Shown piece after piece: positions 51,645 through 61,002 of a DNA stretch of 64,000 nt. The DNA comes from Salinicola endophyticus (lineage in GTDB: Bacteria; Pseudomonadota; Gammaproteobacteria; Pseudomonadales; Halomonadaceae). Within the stretch, counting starts at the first letter, position 1. Every line of letters begins with the position of its first letter. Where the stretch lies: NCBI RefSeq assembly GCF_003206575.1, contig NZ_PZJO01000011.1:27425-91424 (forward strand), in the 5' to 3' direction. The position numbers were made by a program, and so were the translations under genes. Below the pieces are notes generated by a model. It was given only the letters and a program-made list of their open reading frames with translations, was not told where the DNA came from and did not search any database.

Positions 51645-52352
51645 TCAGGAGAGACCGCGCCGCCGCTGGCTCAAGCGCTGCATCAGCTCCCGCGAGCGCA
51701 ACGGCTGCGGCCCCAGCAGTGGTGCCAGCGCTGCCCGGGTCAGCGCCTTGCTGAGGCCGGCCAGCCCCGGGGCATCCCAGTCGCCACGGGCAAGCAGCTT
51801 GAGCGTGCGCCCGTCCCAGCCCGGCGCATCCGCCGTCACCGGCGAGAAACGCCGGCTCGACGGGCTGTAGGTATAGCGTGTGGCGGGGTCCAGCGGGCGC
51901 TCGTCGACGTCGGCAAATACCGGCTCGGCATCCAGTGTCTCGAGCAGGGTGATCTCCAGACGACGCAGCGCGGTGGCACGCTCGGCGGGCCGGGTCAGAC
52001 GCTCGAGGGTCCAGGCATAGATGGCGAAGACCTCACCCACCGGCAGCCCCACGGGCAACGAACGGGTCAGCAGCTCGTTGGCGTAGAGCCCGCACAGCAG
52101 CCCCTCGCCCGCCAGCAGCACCGCACTCTGGGTGGTCTCCATCATGCGCAAGCGCTTGAGATCGCCCTCGCCGATCCAGGTGAGGTGCAGCGGTGCGAAC
52201 GGCTGCAGCTTGGCGCGTGACTTGCTGCCGGCTCGCTGCACGCCCTGGGCCACGGCACGGATGTGGCCATGTTCCAGGGTGAGCACGTCGACCAGCGCGC
52301 TGGTCTCGCGATAAGCGCGCTTGTGCAGCAGATAGGCCGGCTGGGGTTGCAT
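51645..52352 (-). CDS. recO: DNA repair protein RecO
   Basis: Mediator that loads RecA onto SSB-coated single-stranded DNA with RecF/RecR. The 235-aa product has the OB-fold N-terminus (AYLLHKRAYRETSALVDVLT; HGHIRAVAQGVQRAGSKSRA; LQPFAPLHLTWIGEGDLKRL) and a helical C-terminal domain (LLCGLYANELLTRSLP; FAIYAWTLERLTR; LEITLLETLDAEPVFADVDE). Cysteines for a zinc site are not evident, as in many gammaproteobacteria. It is 9 bp downstream of era, in the usual rnc-era-recO-pdxJ order. Confidence 0.92.
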   Translation of the reverse strand: MQPQPAYLLHKRAYRETSALVDVLTLEHGHIRAVAQGVQRAGSKSRAKLQPFAPLHLTWIGEGDLKRLRMMETTQSAVLLAGEGLLCGLYANELLTRSLPVGLPVGEVFAIYAWTLERLTRPAERATALRRLEITLLETLDAEPVFADVDERPLDPATRYTYSPSSRRFSPVTADAPGWDGRTLKLLARGDWDAPGLAGLSKALTRAALAPLLGPQPLRSRELMQRLSQRRRGLS

Positions 52353-52361
52353 ACGCCTGCC

Positions 52362-53261
52362 CTAGTCGAGATCGTAGCCGAGACTCTTCAGCGCACGGTC
52401 GTCGTCGGACCAGCCGCGCTTGACCTTGACCCACAGGTTGAGCATGACCTTGGCGTCGAAGGCACGCTCCATCTCCTGACGCGCCTCGGTGCCGATCTTC
52501 TTGATACGCTCGCCCTTGTCGCCGATCAGGATCTTCTTCTGACCCTGGCGCTCGACCAGGATCAGCGCACTGATATGGACCACCCGGCCCTCGTCGCGGA
52601 ACTCCTCGATCTCCACCGTCATCTGGTAGGGCAGCTCGTCACCGAGCTGGCGCATGACCTTCTCGCGCACCAGTTCGGCGGCCAGGAAGCGCTGGCTCTT
52701 GTTGGTGATCTGGTCGTCGGGGAAGTAGTGGACCCCTTCCGGCAGGCGCTTGGCCACCTCGGCCTCCAGCTCCGGCACATTGGTGCCGTGCTTGGCCGAC
52801 AGCGGCAGGATCGCGGCGAAATCACGGCGGGCCGACAGCGACTCCAGCCACGGCAGCAGCGAAGCCTTGTCTTCGAGCCAGTCGACCTTGTTGACCGCGA
52901 GAATCACCGGCGCCTCGACGTGGACCAGCTTGTCGAGCACCACCTGATCCTCGTCGGTCCAGCGCGTCCGGTCGACCAGGAATACCACACAGTCGACGTC
53001 GCGCAGTGCCTGCGTCGCCGCCTGGTTCATGAAGCGGTTGATCGCCTTGTTGCGATCCCGGGTCTGGAGATGCATGCCGGGCGTATCGACGTAGATGAAC
53101 TGCGCCGTGTCGACGGTCTTGATCCCCATGATCTGGTGCCGCGTGGTCTGCGGCCGCCGTGAGGTGATCGAGACCTTCTGTCCCAGAATACGGTTCATCA
53201 GGGTCGACTTGCCCACGTTGGGGCGCCCGACGATGGCCACGAAGCCGCAGGTCTCAGTCAT
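52362..53261 (-). CDS. era: GTPase Era
   Basis: Ras-like GTPase with a KH domain that binds 16S rRNA near its 3' end and assists 30S maturation. The 299-aa product has the P loop [19 protein letters not shown], switch region [19 protein letters not shown]3 YVDTPGMH, G4 [11 protein letters not shown]5 [11 protein letters not shown], and a C-terminal KH domain with [20 protein letters not shown]. The ATG at 53261 overlaps the rnc stop by 4 bp. Confidence 0.96.
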   Translation of the reverse strand: MTETCGFVAIVGRPNVGKSTLMNRILGQKVSITSRRPQTTRHQIMGIKTVDTAQFIYVDTPGMHLQTRDRNKAINRFMNQAATQALRDVDCVVFLVDRTRWTDEDQVVLDKLVHVEAPVILAVNKVDWLEDKASLLPWLESLSARRDFAAILPLSAKHGTNVPELEAEVAKRLPEGVHYFPDDQITNKSQRFLAAELVREKVMRQLGDELPYQMTVEIEEFRDEGRVVHISALILVERQGQKKILIGDKGERIKKIGTEARQEMERAFDAKVMLNLWVKVKRGWSDDDRALKSLGYDLD

Positions 53262-53953
53262 CCGCGCTTGCTCTTGGTAGGTTCGAGTTTGGCCAGCGCC
53301 AGCTCCGCTGCCTGCTGCTCGGCGAGACGCCGGCTGGTGCCTTCGCCGAGGGTCGGCGATTCGCCGAGCATGGCGATATGACACTCGACGCTGAACGTCT
53401 GGGCGTGCGCCTCGCCCTCCACCGAGGTCACCTCGTAGCGGGGCAGCGCCTGCTGGCGCGACTGCAGAAACTCCTGCAGCCGGGTCTTGGGGTCTTTCTG
53501 GGTGTTGTGCAGGTCGATCGACTCGAGCCGAGTGCCGAACCACGCCAGCACGCGGCTGCGTGCCACATCCATGCCGGCGTCGAGATAGATCGCACCGATC
53601 ACCGCCTCGAGCGCATCGGCAAGGATCGAGTCGCGCCGGTGGCCGCCGCTCTTCATCTCCCCGGAGCCGAGCCGCAGGCAGGCACCGAGTTCGAACTCGC
53701 GCGCCACCTCGGCCAGCGTCTGGCCCTTGACCAGGCCGGCGCGCAGGCGCGACAGCTGGCCCTCGCGCGCCGCCGGAAAGCGCTTGAACAGCGCCTCGCC
53801 GATCACGAAGTTGACGATCGAGTCGCCCAGAAACTCGAGCCGTTCGTTGTTGGAACCGCCGACACTGCGGTGCGTCAGAGCCAGCTCCAGCAGCGACGGG
53901 TCACGAAACTCGTGACCGATACGGCGCCGGAAGCCTTGCAGAGGATCACTCAC
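53258..53953 (-). CDS. rnc: Ribonuclease III
   Basis: Double-strand-specific endoribonuclease for rRNA processing and mRNA control. The 231-aa product begins at a GTG ([16 protein letters not shown]), preceded by GGGAA. The nuclease signature [20 protein letters not shown] contains the catalytic acids, [20 protein letters not shown] the second set, and [13 protein letters not shown] opens the double-stranded RNA-binding domain with the end motif [16 protein letters not shown]. Upstream in-frame codons are arginine-rich and not conserved. Position between lepB and era is the standard order. Confidence 0.95.
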   Translation of the reverse strand: MSDPLQGFRRRIGHEFRDPSLLELALTHRSVGGSNNERLEFLGDSIVNFVIGEALFKRFPAAREGQLSRLRAGLVKGQTLAEVAREFELGACLRLGSGEMKSGGHRRDSILADALEAVIGAIYLDAGMDVARSRVLAWFGTRLESIDLHNTQKDPKTRLQEFLQSRQQALPRYEVTSVEGEAHAQTFSVECHIAMLGESPTLGEGTSRRLAEQQAAELALAKLEPTKSKRG

Positions 53954-54112
53954 GTCATTCCCATTTTCATTGTCCGACGCAAAGCGGGCGCGGGTAGTCC
54001 CGTCGCCCGCTTTGCGAGTGCATCGTGGTCGGATCGGTTGCCGATCCGCCGTCGCGATACCGCACCGGCGGCGACCTCGACGGGCCACCGCTGTCGGTTC
54101 GCGCTATGCGAT

Positions 54113-54901
54113 TCAGTGTATCTGGCGCACCGTGCTGAAGCTAGGCAGACCGCCGTCCCAGTGCATCCATACCGCGAACGCCTTGCCGACGATATTGGCC
54201 TCCGGCACGAAGCCCCAGTAGCGGCTGTCGTTGGAGTGGTCACGGTTGTCGCCCATCATGAAGTACTCATGATCGGGCACCACGATCTCGCGCATCTGCG
54301 GCCCGGGCATGCTCGGGTTGTTGTAGATATCGTGCTCGACCTTCCCCAGGTGCTCGCGCAGCAGCTCCTCGCCAGGCGCCTGCGGCGGGTCGGCGTTGAC
54401 CAGGGTCTTGGGTACCGGCTCGCCGTTGACGTAGAGCTGCTTGTTCTCATAGCGAATGTGATCGCCAGGCAGCCCGATCACCCGCTTGATGAAGTTGACC
54501 GAGGGGTCTTCCGGGAAACGGAATACCATCACGTCACCGCGCTGGGGCTCGCCGAGATCGGCGATCTCGGTATTGATCACCGGCAGGCGCAGGCCGTAGG
54601 CGAACTTGTTGACCAGGATGAAGTCGCCGACCTTGAGGGTCGGACGCATCGAGCCCGAGGGGATCTGGAACGGCTCGATGACGAAACTGCGCAGCACCAG
54701 CACGATCAGCAGGACCGGGAAGAACGACCGTGCGTAGTCGATCGGCCACGGGTCCTTGTACGTCACCGCCTCGCGGCTGCCCTTCTCCTCGGCGGCGGCG
54801 CGTTGACGCTGACGACGGGCGCGGCGCCAGAACAGGCTATCGAGTAACCACACCAGCCCCGTGATGGCGACGGCCACCACCAGTAACAACGAAAAATCCA
54901 T
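54113..54901 (-). CDS. lepB: Signal peptidase I
   Basis: Inner-membrane serine protease that removes Sec and Tat signal peptides. The 262-aa product has two N-terminal transmembrane segments (residues 3-22 and 58-72), catalytic Ser84 in QIPSGSMRPTLKVGD, the lysine region FIKRVIGLPGDHIRYENKQL, and GDNRDHSNDSRYWGFVPE. Length and order are normal. It follows lepA by 11 bp. An arginine/lysine-rich cytoplasmic loop lies between the transmembrane segments. Confidence 0.96.
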   Translation of the reverse strand: MDFSLLLVVAVAITGLVWLLDSLFWRRARRQRQRAAAEEKGSREAVTYKDPWPIDYARSFFPVLLIVLVLRSFVIEPFQIPSGSMRPTLKVGDFILVNKFAYGLRLPVINTEIADLGEPQRGDVMVFRFPEDPSVNFIKRVIGLPGDHIRYENKQLYVNGEPVPKTLVNADPPQAPGEELLREHLGKVEHDIYNNPSMPGPQMREIVVPDHEYFMMGDNRDHSNDSRYWGFVPEANIVGKAFAVWMHWDGGLPSFSTVRQIH

Positions 54902-54912
54902 GAGACCGTTTC

Positions 54913-56730
54913 CTACTCATTCACTTTGAGAACGGCGAGGAACGCATCCTGGGGGATCTCCACACGCCCCACCTGCTTCATGCGTTTCTTGCCGGCTTTC
55001 TGCTTCTCCAGCAGTTTCTTCTTGCGGGTGACATCGCCACCGTAGCACTTGGCGGTGACGTTCTTGCGTAGCGCCTTGACCGTGGAACGTGCCACCACGT
55101 GACCGCCGATCGCCGCCTGCACCGCGACATCGAACATCTGGCGCGGAATCAGCTCCTTCATCTTCTCGACCAGCAGGCGGCCACGGGCATGGGCGTGGTC
55201 ACGATGGATGATCAACGCCAGGGCATCGACCCGGTCACCGTTGATGAGGATATCCAGACGCACCAGTTTGGCCGCCTCGAAGCGCTCGAAGCTGTAGTCC
55301 AGCGAGGCGTAGCCCTTGGAGATCGACTTGAGGCGATCGAAGAAGTCCATCACCACTTCCGCCATCGGCAGCTCGTAGACCAGCTGCATCTGGTTACCCA
55401 GCACCTGCATGTCGAGCTGTACGCCGCGCCGGTTGACGCACTCGCTGATGACGTTACCGACGAACTCCTGCGGCACCAGGATATTGGCGCGCACGATCGG
55501 CTCGCGCATCTCGTCGACGTTGCCCAGGTCGGGCAGCTTCGACGGGTTGGAGATGTAGATCAGCTCACCATCGTCCATCAGCAGCTCGTAGATGACCGTC
55601 GGCGCCGTGGTCAGCAGATCGAGGTCGTACTCGCGCTCCAGCCGCTCCTGGATGATCTCCATGTGCAGCGTGCCGAGGAAGCCGACGCGGAAGCCGAAGC
55701 CCAACGCATCCGAGTTCTCGGGCACGTAGTCGAGCGAGGCGTCGTTGAGTGCGAGCTTCTCGAGGGCGTCGCGGAAGTCCTCGTAGTCATCGGAGCTGAC
55801 CGGGAACATGCCGGCGTAGACCTGCGGCTTGACCTTCTGGAAGCCAGGCAGTCGCGGCACGTCCTTGGTCTTGGCGTGGGTGATGGTGTCCCCCACCGGC
55901 GCGCCGTGGATATCCTTGATGCCGGCGATCACGAAGCCCACCTCGCCCGCACGCAGGATCCCGGTGGAGTGCTGCTTGGGGGTGAAGAAGCCGATGTCGG
56001 TCACTTCCCAGTCGCGGCCGGTCGACTTCATGTGAATCTTGTCACCCTTCTTGAGGGTGCCATCGAACAGCCGCACCAGCGATACCACGCCCTGATAGTT
56101 GTCGAACCAGGAGTCGATGATCAGCGCCTGCAGCTGGCCCTCGCGGTCACCCTGGGGCGGCGGGATGTCGCGCACCAGGCGCTCCAGCAGCTTGTCGATG
56201 TTGAGCCCGCTCTTGGCCGACACCTGCACGGCGTCGTGGGCATCGAGACCGATGATCTCTTCGATCTCGTGGGCCACTTTATCCGGATCGGCCTGGGGCA
56301 GGTCCATCTTGTTGAGGACCGGGAGCACCTCCAGATTCTGCTCGATCGCGGTGTAACAGTTGGCCACCGACTGCGCCTCGACCCCCTGCGCGGCATCGAC
56401 CACCAAGAGCGCGCCCTCGCAGGCGTAGAGCGATCGCGACACTTCATAGGAGAAGTCGACGTGGCCCGGGGTATCGATGAAGTTGAGCTGGTAGGTATGG
56501 CCATCCTCGGCGTGGTAGTCGAGGGTCACCGACTGCGCCTTGATGGTGATGCCGCGCTCGCGCTCCAGATCCATCGAGTCGAGCACCTGCTCTTTCAATT
56601 CGCGCTCGCTCAATCCGCCGCACACCTGGATGATGCGGTCGGCCAGCGTGGACTTGCCGTGATCGATGTGGGCGATGATCGAAAAATTCCGTATGTACTT
56701 GAGATCAGTCGAGTTTTCGTCTTTTGACAT
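54913..56730 (-). CDS. lepA: Elongation factor 4 (LepA)
   Basis: Translational GTPase that back-translocates or remodels stalled ribosomes and aids 30S biogenesis. The 605-aa product has the G domain ([50 protein letters not shown]), domain II, EF-G-like domains III and V, and the LepA-specific C-terminus ([20 protein letters not shown]). A TTG one codon earlier is open, but ATG 56730 is preferred. It heads the lepA-lepB-rnc-era-recO-pdxJ run; its usual upstream neighbour mucD is displaced by an insertion. Confidence 0.96.
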   Translation of the reverse strand: MSKDENSTDLKYIRNFSIIAHIDHGKSTLADRIIQVCGGLSERELKEQVLDSMDLERERGITIKAQSVTLDYHAEDGHTYQLNFIDTPGHVDFSYEVSRSLYACEGALLVVDAAQGVEAQSVANCYTAIEQNLEVLPVLNKMDLPQADPDKVAHEIEEIIGLDAHDAVQVSAKSGLNIDKLLERLVRDIPPPQGDREGQLQALIIDSWFDNYQGVVSLVRLFDGTLKKGDKIHMKSTGRDWEVTDIGFFTPKQHSTGILRAGEVGFVIAGIKDIHGAPVGDTITHAKTKDVPRLPGFQKVKPQVYAGMFPVSSDDYEDFRDALEKLALNDASLDYVPENSDALGFGFRVGFLGTLHMEIIQERLEREYDLDLLTTAPTVIYELLMDDGELIYISNPSKLPDLGNVDEMREPIVRANILVPQEFVGNVISECVNRRGVQLDMQVLGNQMQLVYELPMAEVVMDFFDRLKSISKGYASLDYSFERFEAAKLVRLDILINGDRVDALALIIHRDHAHARGRLLVEKMKELIPRQMFDVAVQAAIGGHVVARSTVKALRKNVTAKCYGGDVTRKKKLLEKQKAGKKRMKQVGRVEIPQDAFLAVLKVNE

Positions 56731-57222
56731 CAAATGAAACCTAGGGTGTGTACGCAGCCCTGTACATAGAATTTTTCTTGCCGGCGAGCTGGTAGGAAAA
56801 AAGGAAGGCCGGCATTGTAGCGCGACGACGCATCAATGTCGTCAAACGCCAGTACACGGCTATCAACCAGCCATACCCTCCATGCGAGCGGAGCCCATGT
56901 AGCAGTCTAGTACGGCGAGGTTTGGTTCATTGCCGCGCGACGCAGATCGCAGACGGCCATCGCCACAGCCTCATCCCGCCACGGTGCAAAACGCACCATT
57001 CCGCATCAAAAATTTTGTTGTAAAACCGTGGAAAGCCTCAGCAACGGCGCAGCCTGCCACCATGTGCATCACCGCAACAAAACCGACCCATTTAGCGCGC
57101 AGGCGGGGCGGGGAGTCGACAGCGCGCCGGGGGGAAGCAAGGCTATGGAGAGGCAGGCGGTGGCCACAGGGTGTCCGTTGGCTACTCGGCTCGTTGAATG
57201 GTCAAGGCGACGTGCCGTCTCT
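56731..57222. other. 492-bp region between lepA and the accessory insertion
   Basis: No supported gene was found; short open frames here lack ribosome sites. On the minus strand a TACAAT stands at 56814-56819 and TTGACG at 56840-56845, but their 20-base spacing is too long for a good promoter, so the lepA promoter remains tentative. Base composition drops around 57000-57080 (AAAATTTTGTTGTAAAA), marking the entry into foreign-looking DNA. Confidence 0.4.
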
Positions 57223-57636
57223 CTACTCACTCGCTGCCGTCGAGTGAGCTTCTCGAGCCTGACGGAAATCCTCCGCATGCTCGAAGATCCAGAGCCACAT
57301 AGGGATGATCTTCAAGAGAAATTCCTCCCCCAACCGAGTCAGCTCGTAATCGACTCGCGGCGGGACTTCCTCATAATCCTGGCGAAGAATCAGGCCATCG
57401 CGCTCGAGCTGCCGCAGCGTTCTCGTTAGCATCCGCTGAGTGACGCCATCGAGCCGTCGGCGAAGCTCGGCGTGTCTCAACCGCCCTCCCTCCTTGAGCG
57501 CGTGGATCACCCCAAAAGCCCAGCGATTGCCGGCGTGGGATAGCACCTCTCTCTTCAGCCAGTCGTCCTCGTCTTCCATCGCGTCGCAGAGCGCCCGGGA
57601 GCGAGTGAGCAGGTCGTCTTCGTCTTTCGGTATCAC
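57223..57636 (-). CDS. HxlR-family transcriptional regulator
   Basis: Winged-helix regulator of 137 aa. The HxlR core is visible: LSHAGNRWAFGVIHALKEGG, LRHAELRRRLDGVTQRMLTR, TLRQLERDGLILRQ and VPPRVDYELTRLGEEFL. Such proteins often sense redox or reactive carbonyl stress and repress an adjacent oxidoreductase. It begins at a GTG and is divergent from the NmrA-like reductase gene with 79 bp between. The last codons form a hairpin (57226-57248) that may help termination. Base use is less GC-biased than the flanking housekeeping genes, which suggests transfer. Confidence 0.88.
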   Translation of the reverse strand: MIPKDEDDLLTRSRALCDAMEDEDDWLKREVLSHAGNRWAFGVIHALKEGGRLRHAELRRRLDGVTQRMLTRTLRQLERDGLILRQDYEEVPPRVDYELTRLGEEFLLKIIPMWLWIFEHAEDFRQAREAHSTAASE

Positions 57637-57715
57637 TGATGTACCTACTTATGTGGGGAATCCTGACGTGCAAACATCCGCTACCTCGATCAAAGCCGTC
57701 AACGTTGGAGATAGC
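57637..57715. promoter_or_regulatory. HxlR/NmrA-like divergent control region
   Basis: GTACCTACTTA near 57643-57653 resembles one half of the palindromic sites used by HxlR regulators that control NmrA-type genes. A clear second half is not visible. GGAG stands 5 bases before the reductase ATG. Confidence 0.35.
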
Positions 57716-58648
57716 ATGAATCGCACAGACAGGAAGGAATCGATATTGGTATTGGGCGCGGGGGAGCTGGGCTTCGAAGTATTGCGCCACCTGGCAAACC
57801 ACGCTCGCAAGCATCAATCAGCGCGTATCTACGTCCAGTTGAGACAATCCACGATAGAGACGACCGATCCGGTCAAGAAGCAGCAAATCGATCAGTTGCG
57901 GGCATTGGGCGTCGAGACTGTTCCTGGCGATGTCGCCGCAACCGGCACGAATGAACTGGCAGCCCTTCTCGCCCCCTACGATACGGTCATTTCATGCATC
58001 GGCTTTTCGGCTGGTCGTGGCACGCAGACCAAGATTACCCAGGCAGTGCTCCAGGCCGGCGTGAAGCGCTATGTGCCGTGGCAGTTTGGCGTTGACTACG
58101 ACACGATTGGCCGAGGTAGCGCCCAGGACGTATTCGACGAACAACTTGATGTGCGCGACCTGCTCCGGGCGCAGAACCGCACAGAGTGGCTCATTGTCGC
58201 CACGGGAATGTTCACCAGCTTTCTGTTCGAACCGGCTTTTGGCGTCGTGGCTCTTGAGCAGAGCGAGGTTCACGCCCTGGGTAGCTGGGATAACCAGGTT
58301 ACCGTGACAACACCAGAAGACATCGGACGCTTGACCACAGCGATACTGTTTCACGAGCCACGCTTCCGGAACGAAACCGTGTTCGTCGCAGGAGACACCA
58401 TCAGCTACGGGGAATTGGCGGACGAGCTGGAGCGCCAGCTCGACCGCCCTTTCAAGCGACAAGCGTGGTTGATTTCCTACCTTAGCGATGCGCTACATGC
58501 CGATCCCGACAACAACCTGTTCAAGTATCGCGCCGTGTTCGCGGCAGGCGTTGGCGTCGCATGGCCCAAGGAGACGACGTTCAATTATCGCGAAGGACTC
58601 GAAACAGTCGATGTCCCAACCTGGATACACCGCCACCTGGTTGAGTGA
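57716..58648 (+). CDS. NmrA / isoflavone-reductase-like NAD(P)-binding protein
   Basis: Atypical short-chain dehydrogenase of 310 aa. The N-terminus SILVLGAGELGFEVLRHLAN is a glycine-rich dinucleotide site, followed by LAPYDTVISCIGFSAGRGTQ, LQAGVKRYVPWQFGVDYDTI and TPEDIGRLTTAILFHE. The family includes redox sensors and aromatic-alcohol or quinone reductases; substrate unknown. The ATG at 57716 follows GGAG by 5 bases. Divergent to an HxlR regulator, a common stress-response pairing. GC content is visibly lower than neighbours, as for the regulator, supporting horizontal acquisition. Confidence 0.85.
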   Translation: MNRTDRKESILVLGAGELGFEVLRHLANHARKHQSARIYVQLRQSTIETTDPVKKQQIDQLRALGVETVPGDVAATGTNELAALLAPYDTVISCIGFSAGRGTQTKITQAVLQAGVKRYVPWQFGVDYDTIGRGSAQDVFDEQLDVRDLLRAQNRTEWLIVATGMFTSFLFEPAFGVVALEQSEVHALGSWDNQVTVTTPEDIGRLTTAILFHEPRFRNETVFVAGDTISYGELADELERQLDRPFKRQAWLISYLSDALHADPDNNLFKYRAVFAAGVGVAWPKETTFNYREGLETVDVPTWIHRHLVE

Positions 58649-59137
58649 TGGCCGGCCCATTTATAGCTGAGAAGGGCGCCATCGGATCTACCCCATTCGC
58701 TCGCTAGGGCGAATAAGCGAGCGTCGGAGCCAATGCTGACGGGAATTAGTTGGACTGCGTGGGGCTTATCAGGACCGCCATATCAAACCGCTGGCATAGG
58801 GGCCTGCTTCATGTTGGAAAGCACCCGCTCTGCGATTATGGGCTTGGCCAGGGCGAGTTCCTCGAGCAACTCCATCCACATCCGCAGCGTTGTCTGGTCG
58901 GCAGGCAGTGTGCCGAGGGTGGGAAACACGTGCAGCTCGAAGCTACGCAGGATCTCCCGCGCACCAGCCTTCTGGGGCCCGCAGTAGCGCTCGTACCAGT
59001 CCCGCACCAGAGTTTCGTTTGTGTGAGCCTCCGAAATCGACGCCTGTTCTATTTTCCGCAGTAACCTGGGGGCATGGCCCTGCTCTCATGGCTGTGCCAA
59101 GGACAGCGACCGGGTGCGCTGCGGCCGCGCCAGACGC
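58649..59137. mobile_element. Scar of an integrated element (integrase remnant only)
   Basis: About 490 bp with one degraded integrase fragment and no intact gene. It sits between the HxlR/NmrA pair and mucD, in a place where mucD and lepA are normally adjacent. No flanking att repeat was found by eye. Confidence 0.45.
58783..59085 (-). pseudogene. Phage-type tyrosine integrase fragment
   Basis: The frame is open from 59085 to 58783 and reads like the SAM-like core-binding region of phage/island integrases: LRKIEQASISEAHTNETLVR, DWYERYCGPQKAGAREILRS, FELHVFPTLGTLPADQTTLR, then MWMELLEELALAKPIIAERV and LSNMKQA. It then runs into unrelated sequence and stops. The catalytic domain (Arg...His-x-x-Arg...Tyr) is missing and so is the N-terminal arm-binding part, so this is a remnant of a lost genomic island. 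No ribosome site is evident. Confidence 0.7.
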
Positions 59138-59166
59138 GACGAGCCCCGCCGGGGGCGGGGCTCGTC
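59138..59166 (-). terminator. 13-bp hairpin behind mucD
   Basis: GACGAGCCCCGCC (59138-59150) pairs perfectly with 59154-59166 over GGG. It lies 20 bases past the mucD stop. No T tract follows on the minus strand. It separates mucD from the insertion. Confidence 0.6.
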
Positions 59167-59186
59167 GGGCACGCGTGCGACTGGCG

Positions 59187-60611
59187 TCACTCTTTCTTGT
59201 CGTGGGCCTTGAGCCGCAGGGCGACGAAAAGCGAGTTGCCGTCGCGCGAGATGCGCACCGGCACCGCGCGGTCACCGTCGACCTTCTTGACCGCCTTGAT
59301 CAGCGCATCGGCACTGTCGACCGGCTTCTGATCGAAGCTGACGATGACGTCACCCGGCTGGATGCCGGCAGCGGCAGCGGCGCCGCGCGGGTCGACCCGG
59401 CGCACCAGCACGCCACTATCGACGTCGAGCTGCTGCTTCTCCTGGGCGCTCAGGTCGCTGATGGCGATGCCCAGTTTGGTCTGGTCGTTGGTCGACTGTC
59501 CGCCAGACGAGCCGTCGGCGCTCAGCGACGCGGGCCAGTCACCCACGGTGACGTCGATGTTGCGGGTATCGCCGTCACGCAGGACCTTGAGCTTGATCTC
59601 CGCGCCCGGGGCGAACTTGCCGATGATCCGCGGCAGCGTGGTGGAGTCATCGACGGCATCCCCGTTGACGCTGAGGATCACATCACCGGCCTTGAGTCCG
59701 GCTTTCTTGGCCGGGCTGTCGTCACTGACGTCGGAGACCAGCGCGCCCTTGGTGTCATCGAGCCCGAACGACTCGGCCAGGTCCTTGGACACCGGCTGGA
59801 TCACCACGCCCAGCCAGCCGCGGCTGACGTGACCTTCGGTACGCAGCTGGTCGGCGACGTTCATCGCCACGCTGATCGGAATGGCGAAGGAGAGGCCCAT
59901 GAAGCCGCCGCTGCGGGTATAGATCTGGGAGTTGATGCCCACGACCTGGCCATCCAGGTTGAACAGCGGACCACCGGAGTTGCCCGGATTGATGGCGACG
60001 TCGGTCTGAATGAACGGCACATAGGTATCGCTGGGCAGGGTACGGTTGATGGCGCTGACGATGCCCGCGGTGACCGAGTGGTCGAAGCCGAACGGTGAGC
60101 CGATCGCCGCCACCCACTCGCCGACCTGAAGATCATCGGAGTTGCCGATCTTGAGCGTCGGCAGATCCTTGGCGTCGACCTTGAGCAGTGCCACGTCGGT
60201 ACGCGGGTCGGAACCCACCAGCTTGGCCGGCAGCTCACGCCGATCGTTCAGGCGCACCATGATCTTGTCGGCGTTCTTGACCACATGGGCATTGGTGAGA
60301 ATGTAGCCATCGGAGCGGATGATGAAACCCGAACCGAGCGACTTGCGCTCCTCCTCGCCACTCGGCGCACCGGGCATCGGTGGCATCTGATCGCCGAAGA
60401 AGCGGCGGAAGATATCGGGGACATCCTGCTGCCCGAAGGGGTCGTCGGAGGCGCTGACCGTGCTGGTCGTGGAGATGTTGACCACACCCGGCGCCGCCTG
60501 CTTGACCAGTGCGGTGAAGTCCGGCAGGTCGCTGGCGCGGGCCGCCTGCGCCGAGAGCAGCGCCATCATCAGCACCAGCCAGGGAGCGAACCATCTTGTC
60601 ATACGTTCCAT
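59187..60611 (-). CDS. mucD: Periplasmic serine protease MucD (DegP/DegQ family)
   Basis: Protease-chaperone that degrades misfolded periplasmic proteins and restrains the RpoE/AlgU response. The 474-aa product has a signal peptide (residues 1-26, LVLMMALLSAQAARA), the trypsin-like domain with catalytic triad His109 in TNAHVVKNADK, Asp139 in PRTDVALLKVD and Ser212 in INPGNSGGPLFN, and two PDZ domains (LGVVIQPVSKDLAESFGL; LRVRRVDP-like end region). AGGAG is spaced 8 bases before the ATG. It is next to rseA and rpoE but separated by a terminator, so it probably has its own promoter. Confidence 0.93.
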   Translation of the reverse strand: MERMTRWFAPWLVLMMALLSAQAARASDLPDFTALVKQAAPGVVNISTTSTVSASDDPFGQQDVPDIFRRFFGDQMPPMPGAPSGEEERKSLGSGFIIRSDGYILTNAHVVKNADKIMVRLNDRRELPAKLVGSDPRTDVALLKVDAKDLPTLKIGNSDDLQVGEWVAAIGSPFGFDHSVTAGIVSAINRTLPSDTYVPFIQTDVAINPGNSGGPLFNLDGQVVGINSQIYTRSGGFMGLSFAIPISVAMNVADQLRTEGHVSRGWLGVVIQPVSKDLAESFGLDDTKGALVSDVSDDSPAKKAGLKAGDVILSVNGDAVDDSTTLPRIIGKFAPGAEIKLKVLRDGDTRNIDVTVGDWPASLSADGSSGGQSTNDQTKLGIAISDLSAQEKQQLDVDSGVLVRRVDPRGAAAAAGIQPGDVIVSFDQKPVDSADALIKAVKKVDGDRAVPVRISRDGNSLFVALRLKAHDKKE

Positions 60612-60752
60612 TAAACACTCCTAACACCATGAAGACTCGTCACGAGCCATACGTTTGCGATGGCCGGCCCCGGCGAGAGATAACGCGGTCACAATGAACC
60701 CCGCCCAGGACACGGCGCCAGTGGCCGCATGCCGCCGCCGCCACCCTTTTCA

Positions 60753-60778
60753 TTGATGCGGAAAAAGCCGAAGAGTTC
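60753..60778 (-). promoter_or_regulatory. Candidate RpoE-type promoter of mucD
   Basis: On the minus strand GAACTC (60773-60778) is followed after 16 bases by TCAA (60753-60756), resembling the sigma-E pattern GAACTT-N16-TCnnA. The leader would be about 135 bases. The -35 differs at one base, so this is suggestive only. Confidence 0.35.
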
Positions 60779-60946
60779 AACGAGATGTAAAGATTCTTTA
60801 CCGCCAGCAGAGGGCGCCGCCCAGCATCGCCACGGTGAATGACCGACGGCGGCCGTCGCGCGCCGGGCGATGCCAATGTCTCTGGATAGACCAGCGCGGA
60901 GTGCCGACAGCCCCCTCGATGCGCGGGCTGAGCGCCCAAGAAATAC

Positions 60947-60985
60947 AAAGGGGCGCGGTCGTCGCAAGACGGCCGCGCCCCTTTT
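60947..60985 (-). terminator. Strong terminator behind rseA
   Basis: AAAGGGGCGCGG (60947-60958) pairs with CCGCGCCCCTTT (60973-60984), extended by CGTC/GACG around a GCAA tetraloop. On the minus strand the stem ends in TTTG followed by TATTT. It lies 18 bases past the rseA stop and cuts rpoE-rseA from mucD. Confidence 0.8.
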
Positions 60986-61002
60986 GGCGGCAAACTTCGC
61001 GC

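Larger units (their letters stand above)
60612..61002. other. 391-bp gap between mucD and rseA with no rseB
   Basis: It contains a terminator next to rseA and a possible sigma-E promoter for mucD. Open frames here are low quality and not conserved. The space is too short for the usual rseB/mucB gene (about 320 codons). Confidence 0.6.

Noticed and set aside
55099..56727. 542-codon open frame antisense to lepA
   Set aside because: Shadow frame of lepA; His/Leu/Asp-rich with no recognisable domain.
56814..56845. TTGACG/TACAAT pair as the lepA promoter
   Set aside because: Spacing of 20 bases is outside the usual 16-18 range; kept only as a remark.
57028..57429. 133-codon open frame over the 3' part of the HxlR gene
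   Set aside because: Antisense to the recognisable HxlR protein; no motif.
60640..60993. 117-codon open frame between mucD and rseA, considered as an rseB remnant
   Set aside because: No similarity to MucB/RseB, runs through the terminator hairpin, and lacks a ribosome site.
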